From the NCBI RefSeq assembly GCF_036226665.1, contig NZ_CP109007.1:4814501-4878500 (forward strand): a stretch of DNA of 64,000 nucleotides. Reading direction: 5' to 3'. The stretch comes from Streptomyces sp. NBC_00691 (lineage in GTDB: Bacteria > Actinomycetota > Actinomycetes > Streptomycetales > Streptomycetaceae). The notes under the pieces were generated by a model. It did not search any database. It worked only from the letters and a program-made list of their open reading frames with translations, and was not told the origin of the DNA. The position numbers and the translations under genes are program-made. Shown piece after piece: positions 43,021 through 53,500 of the stretch. Each line of letters starts with the position of its first letter. Positions within the stretch are counted from its first letter, which is position 1.

Positions 43021-44271
43021 GTGACGGCACAGACGGTCGAGGAGACACTGGAGACGGTCTTCCGGATGGAGTCGGCGCGGATCATCGCCACGGTGGCGCG
43101 GATCGTCCGCGACGTCGGCATCGCCGAGGAGATCGCCCAGGACGCGCTCGTCGCCGCGCTCGAACAGTGGCCGCGGTCAGGCGCCCCGGAGCGTCCGGGA
43201 GCCTGGCTGACGGCCGCCGCCAAGCACCGGGCCGTCGATCTGGTGCGACGGCGAGAGACCTACGCGCGCAAGCTCGCGGAGGTGGGCCGGACGCTCACGG
43301 AGGAGTCGTACGACCCCGAGCCCCCGGGGCCCGGGGACATCGACGACGACGTGCTGCGGCTGATCTTCACCGCCTGCCACCCGGTGCTCTCCGCCGAGGC
43401 CCGCGCCGCCCTCACCCTGCGGCTCGTCGGCGGGCTCCGGACGGACGAGATCGCCCGCGCGTTCCTCGTGCCGGAGGCGACCGTCGCGGCCCGGATCACC
43501 CGGGCCAAGCGGGCGCTCGCGAAGGCGGGCGTGGAGTTCGAGGTGCCCTACGGGGCGGACCGGGCGGCCCGGCTCGGTTCCGTCCTCGAGGTCGTCTACC
43601 TGATCTTCAACGAGGGGTACGCGGCGACCGCCGGCGACGACCTGCTGCGGCCGGGCCTCTGCGAGGACGCGCTGCGGCTCGCCCGGGTCCTCGCCGCGCT
43701 CGTCCCGCGGGAGGGCGAGGCGCAGGGGCTCGTCGCCCTGCTGGAGCTGCAGGCCTCCCGGACGGCGGCCAGGACCGGGCCCGACGGGCGGCCGGTGCTG
43801 CTCGCCGCGCAGGACCGGCGGCGCTGGAACCGGCTCCTCATCCGGCGCGGGTACGCCGCGCTCGAACGCGCCGGGGACGGACGCTCGTACGGTCCGTACG
43901 CCCTCCAGGCCGCGATCGCCGCCCTTCACGCGCGGGCCGCCTCCTACGAGGAGACGGACTGGACGACGATCGCCGCGCTGTACGGGAAGCTGGGCGTCCT
44001 GGCCCCCTCGCCGGTCGTCGAGCTGAACCGCGCGGTCGCCGTGTCCATGGCCGAGGGCGCCGCGGCGGCCCTCCCGATCGTCGACGCCCTCGCCGCCGAA
44101 CCCGGTCTGGCCCGCTACCACCTGCTGCCGAGCGTCCGCGGCGACCTGCTGGCCCGGCTCGGACGCACGGAGGAGGCGCGGGCTGAGTTCGAGCGGGCGG
44201 CGGGCCTCACCCGCAACGAGAGCGAACGGGGGCTGCTGCGGGGGAAGGCGCGGGAGTTGGACGGGCCGTGA
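43021..44271 (+). CDS. ECF42-type RNA polymerase sigma factor with C-terminal TPR domain
   Basis: A 416-aa extracytoplasmic-function sigma factor, twice the usual ECF length. Region 2 holds GIAEEIAQDALVAALEQWPRSG and AWLTAAAKHRAVDLVRRR. Region 4 holds DEIARAFLVPEATVAARITRAKRAL. The C-terminal 230 residues are the helical TPR-like domain of the ECF42 group (LIFNEGYAAT, ALHARAASYEETDWTTIAALYG, SVRGDLLARLGRTEEARAEFERAA). This group has no anti-sigma factor; the extra domain is thought to control activity. The neighbouring DGPF gene is the expected target or partner. GTG start. Confidence 0.93.
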   Translation: MTAQTVEETLETVFRMESARIIATVARIVRDVGIAEEIAQDALVAALEQWPRSGAPERPGAWLTAAAKHRAVDLVRRRETYARKLAEVGRTLTEESYDPEPPGPGDIDDDVLRLIFTACHPVLSAEARAALTLRLVGGLRTDEIARAFLVPEATVAARITRAKRALAKAGVEFEVPYGADRAARLGSVLEVVYLIFNEGYAATAGDDLLRPGLCEDALRLARVLAALVPREGEAQGLVALLELQASRTAARTGPDGRPVLLAAQDRRRWNRLLIRRGYAALERAGDGRSYGPYALQAAIAALHARAASYEETDWTTIAALYGKLGVLAPSPVVELNRAVAVSMAEGAAAALPIVDALAAEPGLARYHLLPSVRGDLLARLGRTEEARAEFERAAGLTRNESERGLLRGKARELDGP

Positions 44272-44279
44272 CGCCCCCT

Positions 44280-44285
44280 TAGGGT
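44280..44285 (+). promoter_or_regulatory. -10 hexamer of a leaderless membrane-protein gene
   Basis: TAGGGT ends 7 nt before the ATG at 44293, without a ribosome site between them. Confidence 0.45.
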
Positions 44286-44292
44286 GCTTGGC

Positions 44293-44928
44293 ATGTCCCC
44301 GCGCAACCCCTTGCCCCCGCCGCCCCCGCCCGCCGAGATCCGGAGCTGGCCCGACCGGGAGGCGCGGCTCGCCGACCGGGCGCGCGCGTTGGACGAGCTC
44401 GGCAGGCGGCTGCTCGGGGGCGGGCGGCTCGCCATGTTCCTGCTCTGGTTCCTCCTGCTCCAGCTGGGCTGGGGCCTGGTCGGCGTGCTGCTCATCGCGA
44501 TCGGACAGCCCGTCCTGGACCCGCTGATGGTGATGACCGGGCTCGTCACGTCGCTTCTCGGCATCGGCGTCCTCGTCCCGGCCGTGTGGCTGACGGTCCG
44601 AGGCCTGCGGCTCGACCGTACGGTCCGCGAGCGCCTTGCCCAGTGGGCGGTCCTGGACCGGCACGGTCCGACGGACGCCCGGCTGCGCGCCCCCGTCCTC
44701 AGCGCCTCCTGGCTGCTGCTGTCCTTCGCGATGTCCGGGTTCGGGCTCTGGATGGGCTTCGCGGTCCCGGCGGGCGTCAGCCGCGACGACGGCTACGGCC
44801 TGGTCGCCTACGGCATGGGCGTCGCCATGATCTTCTGGGTCACCGGCCTGACGGGCCTGGTGAAGGCCGTCGGCCACTACCGCTTCGCGGTGCGGCTGAC
44901 GGGCCGCGGACCGGCGGAGGCGTCCTGA
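44293..44928 (+). CDS. Four-helix membrane protein of unknown function
   Basis: A 211-aa integral membrane protein. A Pro-rich N-terminus (NPLPPPPPPAE) and an amphipathic helix precede four predicted transmembrane segments: LAMFLLWFLLLQLGWGLVGV, MTGLVTSLLGIGVLVPAVWL, LSASWLLLSFAMSGFGLWMGF and YGMGVAMIFWVTGLTGLVKA. A charged loop (LDRTVRERLAQWAVLDRHG) separates the two pairs. No family is recognised. TAGGGT 7 nt before the ATG suggests a leaderless mRNA. Confidence 0.8.
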   Translation: MSPRNPLPPPPPPAEIRSWPDREARLADRARALDELGRRLLGGGRLAMFLLWFLLLQLGWGLVGVLLIAIGQPVLDPLMVMTGLVTSLLGIGVLVPAVWLTVRGLRLDRTVRERLAQWAVLDRHGPTDARLRAPVLSASWLLLSFAMSGFGLWMGFAVPAGVSRDDGYGLVAYGMGVAMIFWVTGLTGLVKAVGHYRFAVRLTGRGPAEAS

Positions 44929-44979
44929 GAGGGGCCGCCGGCCCGCGGGTCCGGGCCCATGCGCGGGCAGGCCCCGGGG

Positions 44980-46170
44980 TCAGCGGCCGCCGCCCGCCGG
45001 GCGGCCGATCAGCATCGTCGGTGCTCCCGCGACGCGCGTGAGCAGGACCGTCGCCGCGTTCGGGCCCTTCGGCTTCACCCTGCGGCGGATCTCCTCGGGC
45101 TCGACCGCCGAGCCGCGCTTCTTCACCGTCAGGGTGCCGACCTCGCGCTCCCTCAGCAGGGCCTTCAGCTTCTTGAGGTTGAAGGGCAGTTCGTCGGTGA
45201 TCTCGTACGCGGCGGCATACGGCGTCGGGACCAGCGCGTCCGCCGTGATGTAGGCGATCGTCTCGTCGATCAGGCCGCCGGCCAGCTCCTCCGCCACCTC
45301 GGCGACGAGGTGCGCGCGGATGACCGCGCCGTCCGGCTCGTAGAGGTAGCGGCCGACGGGGCGGACCGCCGGATCGGGGAGGCCGCGGCCGGTGAGCCCG
45401 GCGCCCGAGGGGAGCAGGGTGGCGCGGCGGGCGCCCGGTTCCGTGCCGAACCAGAGGACGGCCTCCTTGACGTCCCCGCCGTCCGAGATCCACTCGGCCT
45501 CGGCCTCCGCGGGGACCGCCTCGTGCGGGATCCCCGGGGCCACCTTGAGCGCCGCGTGCGGGGCCCTGCGGGCCGCCTCGACCGCCCAGGACAGCGGCGG
45601 GGAGTAGGACTCGGGATCGAAGATCCGGCCCCGGCCGCCGCGTCGCGCCGGGTCGACGAAGACGGCGTCGAACGGGGCGGTGTCGATCTCGGTGACGTCC
45701 GCGCACCGCACCTCGATGAGCTCCGCGAGGCTGAGTGCCTCGGCGTTGGCGCGGGCGACCTCCGCGGTGAGCGGGTCGCGGTCCACGGCGAGCACCGAGA
45801 TCCCGGCGCGCGCCAGCGCGATCGCGTCGCCGCCGATCCCGGAGCAGAGGTCCGCGACGCTCCGGATCCCGAGCGCCTTCATCCGGCCGGCCCGGTACGA
45901 ACCGACCGAGGCGCGGGTCGACTGCTCGACGCCGTTCGGCGTGAAGTACATCCGGTACGCGTCCTCCGCGCCGAACTTCGCCACCGCCCGCTGCCGCAGC
46001 CGGGCCTGTCCGACAGCCGCCGTGACCAGCTCGGCGGGGTGGTCACGGCGCAGCCGGGAGACGGCCGCCAGCTCCTGGGCGGGGTCGTGGTCGCGCAGGG
46101 CCGCGAGGAGCGTCTGCCCCTCGGGGGCGAGCAGCGGGGCGAAGGAGGCGAGGTCGGTCACCCGTCCCAT
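44980..46170 (-). CDS. Class I SAM-dependent methyltransferase with THUMP-like domain
   Basis: A 396-aa methyltransferase. Residues 1-85 are helical, then a Rossmann methyltransferase follows with SVADLCSGIGGDAIALARAG (SAM motif I), VDRDP (motif II acid), CADVTE and FDAVFVDPARRGGRGRIFD (motif IV, here DPAR). The C-terminal 90 residues (EVGTLTVKKRGSAVEPEEIRRRV) match the THUMP-like domain found with these enzymes. The RNA or other substrate is unknown. A GTG 9 nt inside (VTDLASF) is an alternative start. Divergent from the second deacetylase. Confidence 0.88.
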   Translation of the reverse strand: MGRVTDLASFAPLLAPEGQTLLAALRDHDPAQELAAVSRLRRDHPAELVTAAVGQARLRQRAVAKFGAEDAYRMYFTPNGVEQSTRASVGSYRAGRMKALGIRSVADLCSGIGGDAIALARAGISVLAVDRDPLTAEVARANAEALSLAELIEVRCADVTEIDTAPFDAVFVDPARRGGRGRIFDPESYSPPLSWAVEAARRAPHAALKVAPGIPHEAVPAEAEAEWISDGGDVKEAVLWFGTEPGARRATLLPSGAGLTGRGLPDPAVRPVGRYLYEPDGAVIRAHLVAEVAEELAGGLIDETIAYITADALVPTPYAAAYEITDELPFNLKKLKALLREREVGTLTVKKRGSAVEPEEIRRRVKPKGPNAATVLLTRVAGAPTMLIGRPAGGGR

Positions 46171-46299
46171 TGTGGGCCCTGTGACGCTGTGGGCCGGCCG
46201 GGGGACCGAGGGCGCCTACGGCGGTGTCGTACCCGGGAAGTGGCGTCCGCGCTGACAGGATGCGGCGCCATACGACTCGTACGACAAAAGGAATAAACG

Positions 46300-47217
46300 A
46301 TGGCAAAAGGTGTGCACGCTTCCGCTCGGGCGCTCGGGGCGGTGCTCGTCGTCGCCGCCCTCGCCTCCGCCGCCACCGGCTGCTCCGAGAGCGCCCAGCC
46401 GGACCGCGGCACACCCGGCCCCGCCGCCGGGCAGCAGGCGCGGGCCCGGGAGCAGGGTGCGGCCGGTGCGCTCAGCGCGTACGTCGAGAAGGTCCGCGAG
46501 CGGCGCGCCGCCCGGGTGCTCGCGGCCAGGAAGTGGGGCCTCGCCAAACCCCCGCTCGAAGCCCCGGCCCCGCCCGTGGCCAAGCCGGAGATCACCACCC
46601 GCAAGGGCTTCGAGACCGACGGCGAAGGGCTGCCGCCCGTCTTCACCACCGTCCCGACCAAGCAGAAGATCGTCTTCCTGACGATCGACGACGGCGCGGA
46701 GAAGGACCCCGAACTGCTGCGGATGATGAAGGAGCTGCGGATCCCCTACAGCGCCTTCCTCAGCGACTACGTCGTCAAGGACGACTACGGCTACTTCGCC
46801 CGGATGCAGAAGGAGGGGGTGTCCCTGCACAACCACACCCTCAACCACCGCTACCTGCCCGGACTCTCGTACCAGCAGCAGAAGCGCGAGATCTGCGGCA
46901 TGCAGGACGTCATCGAGAAACGATTCGGCAAGCGGCCCCCGCTGTTCCGCCCGCCGTACGGCAACTACAACGAGGACACCCTGCGCGCCGCCCGGTCCTG
47001 CGGCGTCAAGGCCGTCCCGCTCTGGGCGTCCGAGGCCTTCCCCGACCACATGGAGTGGCGCGAGTGGGACCGGGACCTGCACCCCGGCGACATCGTCCTC
47101 ACCCACTTCCGGGGCAAGGAGGACTGGAAGGGCTCCATGGCCGACATGGTCCGCCGGGTGATGAACGTGATCACGGCCAAGGGATACGCGGTCGCCAAGC
47201 TCGAGGACTACGTGTGA
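46300..47217 (+). CDS. Polysaccharide deacetylase lipoprotein (copy 2)
   Basis: A NodB-fold deacetylase (305 aa) with a lipoprotein signal ending AATGC. The domain carries VFLTIDDGAEKDPELLRMMKELRIP, LHNHTLNHRYLPGLSYQQQ, FRPPYGNYNEDTLRAARSCGV and IVLTHFRGKEDW, so the catalytic Asp, both metal His and the C-terminal His are intact. It closely resembles the product of 41660-42508 through the whole domain, pointing to a duplication. AAAAGGA lies about 8 nt before the ATG. The stop overlaps the next small lipoprotein start. Confidence 0.9.
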   Translation: MAKGVHASARALGAVLVVAALASAATGCSESAQPDRGTPGPAAGQQARAREQGAAGALSAYVEKVRERRAARVLAARKWGLAKPPLEAPAPPVAKPEITTRKGFETDGEGLPPVFTTVPTKQKIVFLTIDDGAEKDPELLRMMKELRIPYSAFLSDYVVKDDYGYFARMQKEGVSLHNHTLNHRYLPGLSYQQQKREICGMQDVIEKRFGKRPPLFRPPYGNYNEDTLRAARSCGVKAVPLWASEAFPDHMEWREWDRDLHPGDIVLTHFRGKEDWKGSMADMVRRVMNVITAKGYAVAKLEDYV

Positions 47218-47486
47218 GCGGGCGGCGGGAACCACGGGTGAGCGGACGGCCGGGACCACGGACCGGCGGACGCCGGACGCGGGGCGCGAGCGGACGGCGG
47301 ATGCTGCCCCTCCTGGCAGCCGTACTCGTGCTGGGACTCACCGGCTGCGCCTCGACCGTGGACTCGATCGAGCGGCTCGGCCGGAAGGCGGCGGAACGCG
47401 TCGGCCCCCACGACACGAAGCCGGCGCCCCGGTCCGACCGCGCCTCGACGGAGCTGTCGCCGGCGCCGGGCGTCCCGGCCCGGTGA
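47214..47486 (+). CDS. Small lipoprotein coupled to the deacetylase
   Basis: Up to 90 aa. A long Arg/Gly/Pro-rich N-region is followed by a lipoprotein signal (MLPLLAAVLVLGLTGC), and the mature part is only about 43 residues (ASTVDSIERLGRKAAERVG, then a Pro/Ser/Ala tail). The GTG at 47214 overlaps the deacetylase stop (GTGA), suggesting coupling. An internal ATG at 47301 would give a more ordinary signal peptide, so the start is uncertain. Function unknown; it may help the deacetylase. Confidence 0.6.
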   Translation: MSGRREPRVSGRPGPRTGGRRTRGASGRRMLPLLAAVLVLGLTGCASTVDSIERLGRKAAERVGPHDTKPAPRSDRASTELSPAPGVPAR

Positions 47487-47526
47487 GGCCCGAACTCGTC
47501 GCGACGGCACCGCCACGAGTGAGGAA

Positions 47527-47553
47527 TTGGCACTCCGCTTGACCGAGTGCTAA
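47527..47553. promoter_or_regulatory. CIRCE operator 1 (HrcA site)
   Basis: TTGGCACTC, 9-nt spacer, GAGTGCTAA: one mismatch from the CIRCE consensus TTAGCACTC-N9-GAGTGCTAA. The -35 of the groES promoter (TTGACC) lies inside its spacer, so HrcA binding would block the polymerase directly. Confidence 0.92.
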
Positions 47554-47568
47554 TCGCGGTCATAGTCT
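47539..47568 (+). promoter_or_regulatory. groES-groEL promoter
   Basis: TTGACC (47539-47544), 18-bp spacer, TAGTCT (47563-47568); CATAGT (47561-47566) with a 16-bp spacer is an alternative -10. The element starts inside CIRCE 1 and ends just before CIRCE 2, so transcription would begin at about the second operator. Confidence 0.75.
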
Positions 47569-47573
47569 CGGCT

Positions 47574-47600
47574 CTGGCACTCACCACTGGAGAGTGCCAA
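47574..47600. promoter_or_regulatory. CIRCE operator 2 (HrcA site)
   Basis: CTGGCACTC, 9-nt spacer, GAGTGCCAA; the core inverted repeat TGGCACTC/GAGTGCCA is perfect. Centre-to-centre distance to CIRCE 1 is 47 bp. It lies at the expected transcription start of the groES transcript. Confidence 0.9.
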
Positions 47601-47697
47601 CAGAGCGACGGGCAGGTCCGGCACCCGCGACGACGGATCCACCTGGTCGCCACCTCAGACAGTTAACCCCGAGATCTCCGAAGGGGGAGGTCGGATC

Positions 47698-48006
47698 GTG
47701 ACGACCACCAGCTCCAAGGTTGCCATCAAGCCGCTCGAGGACCGCATTGTGGTCCAGCCGCTCGACGCCGAGCAGACCACCGCCTCTGGCCTGGTCATCC
47801 CGGACACCGCCAAGGAGAAGCCCCAGGAGGGCGTCGTCCTGGCCGTGGGCCCGGGTCGCTTCGAGAACGGCGAGCGTCTGCCGCTCGACGTCAAGACCGG
47901 CGACATCGTGCTGTACAGCAAGTACGGCGGCACCGAGGTGAAGTACAACGGCGAGGAGTACCTCGTCCTCTCGGCTCGCGACGTGCTCGCGATCGTCGAG
48001 AAGTAA
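47698..48006 (+). CDS. groES: Co-chaperonin GroES
   Basis: Ten-kilodalton lid of the chaperonin. The 102-aa protein has [37 protein letters not shown] (roof and mobile loop) and [35 protein letters not shown] start preceded by GGGGGAGG. It is expressed from the promoter embedded between the two CIRCE operators, so it is heat-inducible through HrcA. groEL follows after 132 nt containing a strong hairpin. Confidence 0.98.
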   Translation: MTTTSSKVAIKPLEDRIVVQPLDAEQTTASGLVIPDTAKEKPQEGVVLAVGPGRFENGERLPLDVKTGDIVLYSKYGGTEVKYNGEEYLVLSARDVLAIVEK

Positions 48007-48062
48007 TTCACCGACGTACCGAAGTACCTGAAGTACCGAGCACCCAGCAGATGCTCAGAGCT

Positions 48063-48097
48063 GCGCCCCGAGGCCCCTTCCAGGCGCCCCGGGGCGC
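48063..48097 (+). promoter_or_regulatory. Hairpin between groES and groEL
   Basis: GCGCCCCG (48063-48070) pairs with CGGGGCGC (48090-48097). The right side is itself the 14-bp palindrome GCGCCCCGGGGCGC (48084-48097), so two alternative folds are possible. It may act as a partial terminator or cleavage site setting the GroES to GroEL ratio. Confidence 0.5.
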
Positions 48098-48129
48098 GGT
48101 TCGTTCCACCCCGATTCCGAGAGGGCTGA

Positions 48130-49767
<1,638 letters not shown>

Positions 49768-49796
49768 GGCGTGTCCTAGCTCGTAGCTGATCCACC

Positions 49797-49833
49797 GAGG
49801 CCCGGTGCCCCCGTCGCGGGGGCACCGGGCCTC
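49797..49833. terminator. Terminator after groEL
   Basis: GAGGCCCGGTGCCCCC and GGGGGCACCGGGCCTC form a perfect 16-bp stem with a 5-nt loop. It lies between the convergent groEL and ABM-SnoaL genes and can serve both strands. Confidence 0.88.
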
Positions 49834-49844
49834 AGTGTCTCCCG

Positions 49845-50543
49845 CTAGCCTTCCACGGCGCCCAGCTGTGCCATCAGCCCGAGGAGGTCGTACTGCCACC
49901 ACCCCTCGACGATCTTCCCGTCGTCCCGGAAGCGGTGGATGACCGCCCCCGTCATCGTCACGGCGATGCCGGACGGCTGGAGCCCCATGAAGTCGCCGGA
50001 ATGGGTGCCGTTCCAGGTCCAGCGGGTGCAGACCCGGTCGCCCTCGGCGATCTGGTCGTCGACGGTGAAGGCGAAGTCGAAGCCGGACCGCCACATCTCC
50101 ACCTCGCGCCGGACCGCGTCCATGCCCATGACGTCCTGTTCATTGGCCGGATCATGGTCGTGGTACCCCTCGGCCAGCACCTCGTCGAGGAGCGCGAGCT
50201 CCGGCTCGGTGGCGATCATCTCCAGCAGCCGCCGGGCGTTGGCCTTGTACATCGCCTCGTCCCGGACCACGTCCAGATCGGTGAAGGTCGGCATCTCGTC
50301 ACAGAGCGCGACCATCTCCCGGAAGATCCGGTCGGTCTCGGGAAGCTGCGAGTTCCGCATGGCCACGTCGTAGGACGGGAACTCCACGATCTCCACGAGA
50401 TGCGTGGAATCGGCCCGGTCCTTCCCGAGAACACTGTGCGTGGCGGTCCGCTTGCCCTTCGTCTGCTCGATCCACCGGTCCATGAGCCGGCTCATGTCGT
50501 CGACCCGGCTGGTCTTGAAGTCGATGATCTGCGTGAACGTCAT
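49845..50543 (-). CDS. ABM-SnoaL two-domain protein
   Basis: A 232-aa protein with two alpha/beta-barrel-type halves. Residues 1-95 resemble an ABM-like ferredoxin-fold domain (FTQIIDFKTSRVDDMSRLMDRW, STHLVEIVEFPSYDVAM). Residues 105-225 are a SnoaL-like ester-cyclase/NTF2 domain (LLDEVLAEGYHDHDPANEQ, FAFTVDDQIAEGDRVCTRWTWNGTHSGDFMGLQPSG, VIHRFRDDGKIVEGWWQYD). SnoaL relatives include polyketide cyclases, but many are general hydrolases or of unknown role, and no polyketide genes are nearby. It is divergent from the STAND-like gene with only a 46-bp gap. Confidence 0.85.
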   Translation of the reverse strand: MTFTQIIDFKTSRVDDMSRLMDRWIEQTKGKRTATHSVLGKDRADSTHLVEIVEFPSYDVAMRNSQLPETDRIFREMVALCDEMPTFTDLDVVRDEAMYKANARRLLEMIATEPELALLDEVLAEGYHDHDPANEQDVMGMDAVRREVEMWRSGFDFAFTVDDQIAEGDRVCTRWTWNGTHSGDFMGLQPSGIAVTMTGAVIHRFRDDGKIVEGWWQYDLLGLMAQLGAVEG

Positions 50544-50577
50544 GACGCCTCCCGACCCAGGTGGGATCTCTCCAGTC

Positions 50578-50583
50578 TAGGTT
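50578..50583 (+). promoter_or_regulatory. -10 hexamer of the leaderless STAND-like gene
   Basis: TAGGTT ends 6 nt before the ATG at 50590; the region also has to serve the divergent gene starting at 50543. Confidence 0.5.
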
Positions 50584-50589
50584 GGGCGC

Positions 50590-53500
50590 ATGGAGCGGGC
50601 AGGGGGAGAGCGGCCGGTCACGGTCGACAACGAGGCGGGCGTCGTCGTGATCGGCGACGGCAACCAGGTCGGATTCGGAACGGGAACGGTGGTCCGCTCG
50701 GCCTACCGGGAACAGGTCCGACGGATCGCCCCGCCGGAACTCATCGGCCGGGAGGAGGAGTTGGCCGAACTCGCCGCGTTCTGCCGGACCGGGGCCGGCT
50801 ACCGGTGGTGGCGGGCGGACGCCTGGGCGGGCAAGACGGCGCTCATGGCCTGGTTCGCGCTCAACCCGCCCGCCGGGGTGCGGATCGTGCCGTTCTTCAT
50901 CACGGCCCGGCTCGGCTCGCAGAACGACGTCGTCGCGTACGTGGACGTGGTCCTGGAACAGCTCGCGGAGCTGGCCGGCGAGGGCCTTCCGGCCCATCTG
51001 ACCGCCGCCACCAAGGAGGCCCACCTCTTCCGTCTCTACGGCGAGGCCGACCGGGCCTGCGCCGCGCGCGGCGAACGGCTGGTCCTGCTCGTCGACGGCC
51101 TCGACGAGGACCGTGGCGTGACGACGGGCCCGGAGGCCCGCTCGATCGCGAGCCTGCTGCCCTCCGACGGGCGCGTCATCGTCTCCGGCCGGCTGAACCC
51201 GCCGCTCCCGGCGGACGTACGGGCGGACCATCCGCTCCGGAACCCGCGGGCCGTACGCATCCTGCCGCCGTCCCCACGGGCGCGTGCGATCAGAGCGGAG
51301 GCGGAACGCGAGCTCAAGCACCTCCTGGCGGCGGGCGGCCTCCCGTACGAACTCCTGGGCCTGGTCACCACCTCGGGCGGGGGGCTCACGGCGGACGACC
51401 TCGCGGAGCTGACCGGAGACGTGCCCTACCGGGTGCGGGACCTGCTGCGCACCGGCCCCGGGCGGACGTTCGCCCTGCGCGGCGGAGGGTACCTCCTCGC
51501 CCACGAGGAACTGGTCGTGCAGGCGGGGGAGATGCTCGGTCCGCGCGAGCGGGAGCGGTGGCGCGGGGTGCTGCGCGACTGGGCGGAGCGCCTGCGGGTC
51601 CGGGGCTGGCCCGCCGACACCCCCGCCTACCTGCTGCACGGCCGGTTCCCCATGCTGCGCGCGGCCGGTGACCGGGACGGGATGGTGGAGTACGCGCTCG
51701 ACGCGGTACGGCACGACCGGCTGCTCGCGGCCACCGGGGGCGACGGGGCGGCGCTCGCCGAGATCGGTGCGGCGGGGGAGGCGGTGCTCGCCCGGGGCGA
51801 CGGTCCCGGCCTGGTCACCACGCTGCTGCGGCTCGCCCTGCGGCGGGCCGCGCTGCGGGACCGCAACGGCCAGGTGCCCGCCGAACTGCCGGTCGCCTGG
51901 GCGGAACTCGGTGAGCGCGACCGCGCGTCGGCGCTGGCCAGGGGACTCGAACCGGCGAGCCGCGTCCCGGCGCTGTGCGCCGTCGCGGAACTGCTGCACA
52001 CCGAGGGCCACATGGCGCGGGCCCACGACCTCCTGGGCGAGGCCGACGCCCTGGCCCGGGCGGAACACCGCACGCAGGAAAGACCTTTCGTGCTCTGGGC
52101 CGTCGGCGACTCCTGGCTCGCGGTCGGGGAGGCGGACCGGGCGGAGTCGGTCATGAACGCCCTTCCGGGGGTGATCCTGCGCCGCCGGCCACTGCTGGCC
52201 CTGATCGCCTTCCGGTGCCGCGCGGGCGAGTCCGAGCGCGCGCTCGACGCGGTGCGCGAGGTACGCGAGCCCCGGACCCGCGCCCTCGGCCACGCGATCG
52301 TCTGCGGTGCGCTGGCAGCCTCGGACCGCACGCCCGAGGCCCTCGCCCTGGCCCGTTCCGAGCAGGGCTTCGGACGGGCACTGGGGCTGCTGCGGATCGC
52401 CGAAGCCCTTCGGGCCGGAGCCGCCGGGACGGGCGAGGCTGCCGGGCTCGTCGAGGAGGCCCTCGCCGTCCTCGCGGACGAGGAGCCCGCCGGTGGCAGC
52501 GAACTCGCCGCCGAGCTGATCACCGCCCTCGTCGCGGCCGGGGCCGCCGGGCGGGCCGAGGCGCTCGCCGTCGAGCCCGGGACCTCGCGGCACGGGGAGG
52601 CGATGCGTCTCGCCCTGGTCAAGGCGCTGGCACGGCAGGGCGACCGGGACCGGGCCGAGGCACTGTCACCCCTGCTCCTCTCGGAGAGCAGCCGGAGCCA
52701 CGCCCGGGCCGCGCTCGTCGAGGCCTGGGCCGGGGCGGACGACGTCGACCGGCTTCTTCCCGTCCTCGCCGCGCTGACCGACCGGTTCAGCCGCCCGCGG
52801 GCCGTGCGCGCGGCGATCGGGGCCCTCGTCCGGGCGGGCTCGGTGGAGGAGGCCGAGGCCCTCGCGTCGAGCGAACCGGAGGTGGCCGATCCGTGGGGAT
52901 GGGGCCTGAAGGTGGCGCTCGTCCGGGCCCTCACCGCGGCCGGGCACCGCGAGCGGGCCGCCGCGCTCCTCGCCCGGGTGGAACAGGCGAGCCGCGCTCC
53001 CCGGCGCGAGGACGCCGCCCCCGTGCTCGCCGCCGTGGCCGAGGCGCTGGCGCTGGCGGGGCACCTCGCGCCTGCCCGGCTCCTCACGGACGGACTGGAG
53101 GCGGGGACGGACCGGGCGCCGGGGCTGCTCCGGGTCGTCCGGGCCCTCCTCGCGACGGGCCGTTTCGAGGAGGCGGAGCGGCAGGCCGGGGGCGCCCGCG
53201 GCAACCAGCGGGAGTATCTGGACGGGCTGATCGCCCGCGGCCGGGCGGTGGCGGGGCCCGACGCGCTGAGCCGGGAGTTCGACAGGCCGGTCGCGCAGCG
53301 CGGCTGTGTGCGGCTGAGCGGCGACGGCGTCCCGCGCCCCCTGCTGCCCGCGCCCGAGACGGCGGTCCCGGTCGCGGAGGTGGAGCGGCGGGCCGAGCGC
53401 GCCCTTGCCCTGTCCGGGGAGGGCCGGGGCGACGAGGCGGCGCGGGAGCTGGACCGCGCGGTGGCCGCAGCGCGCGGCACGCTGCGGTACACGGCGGTGC

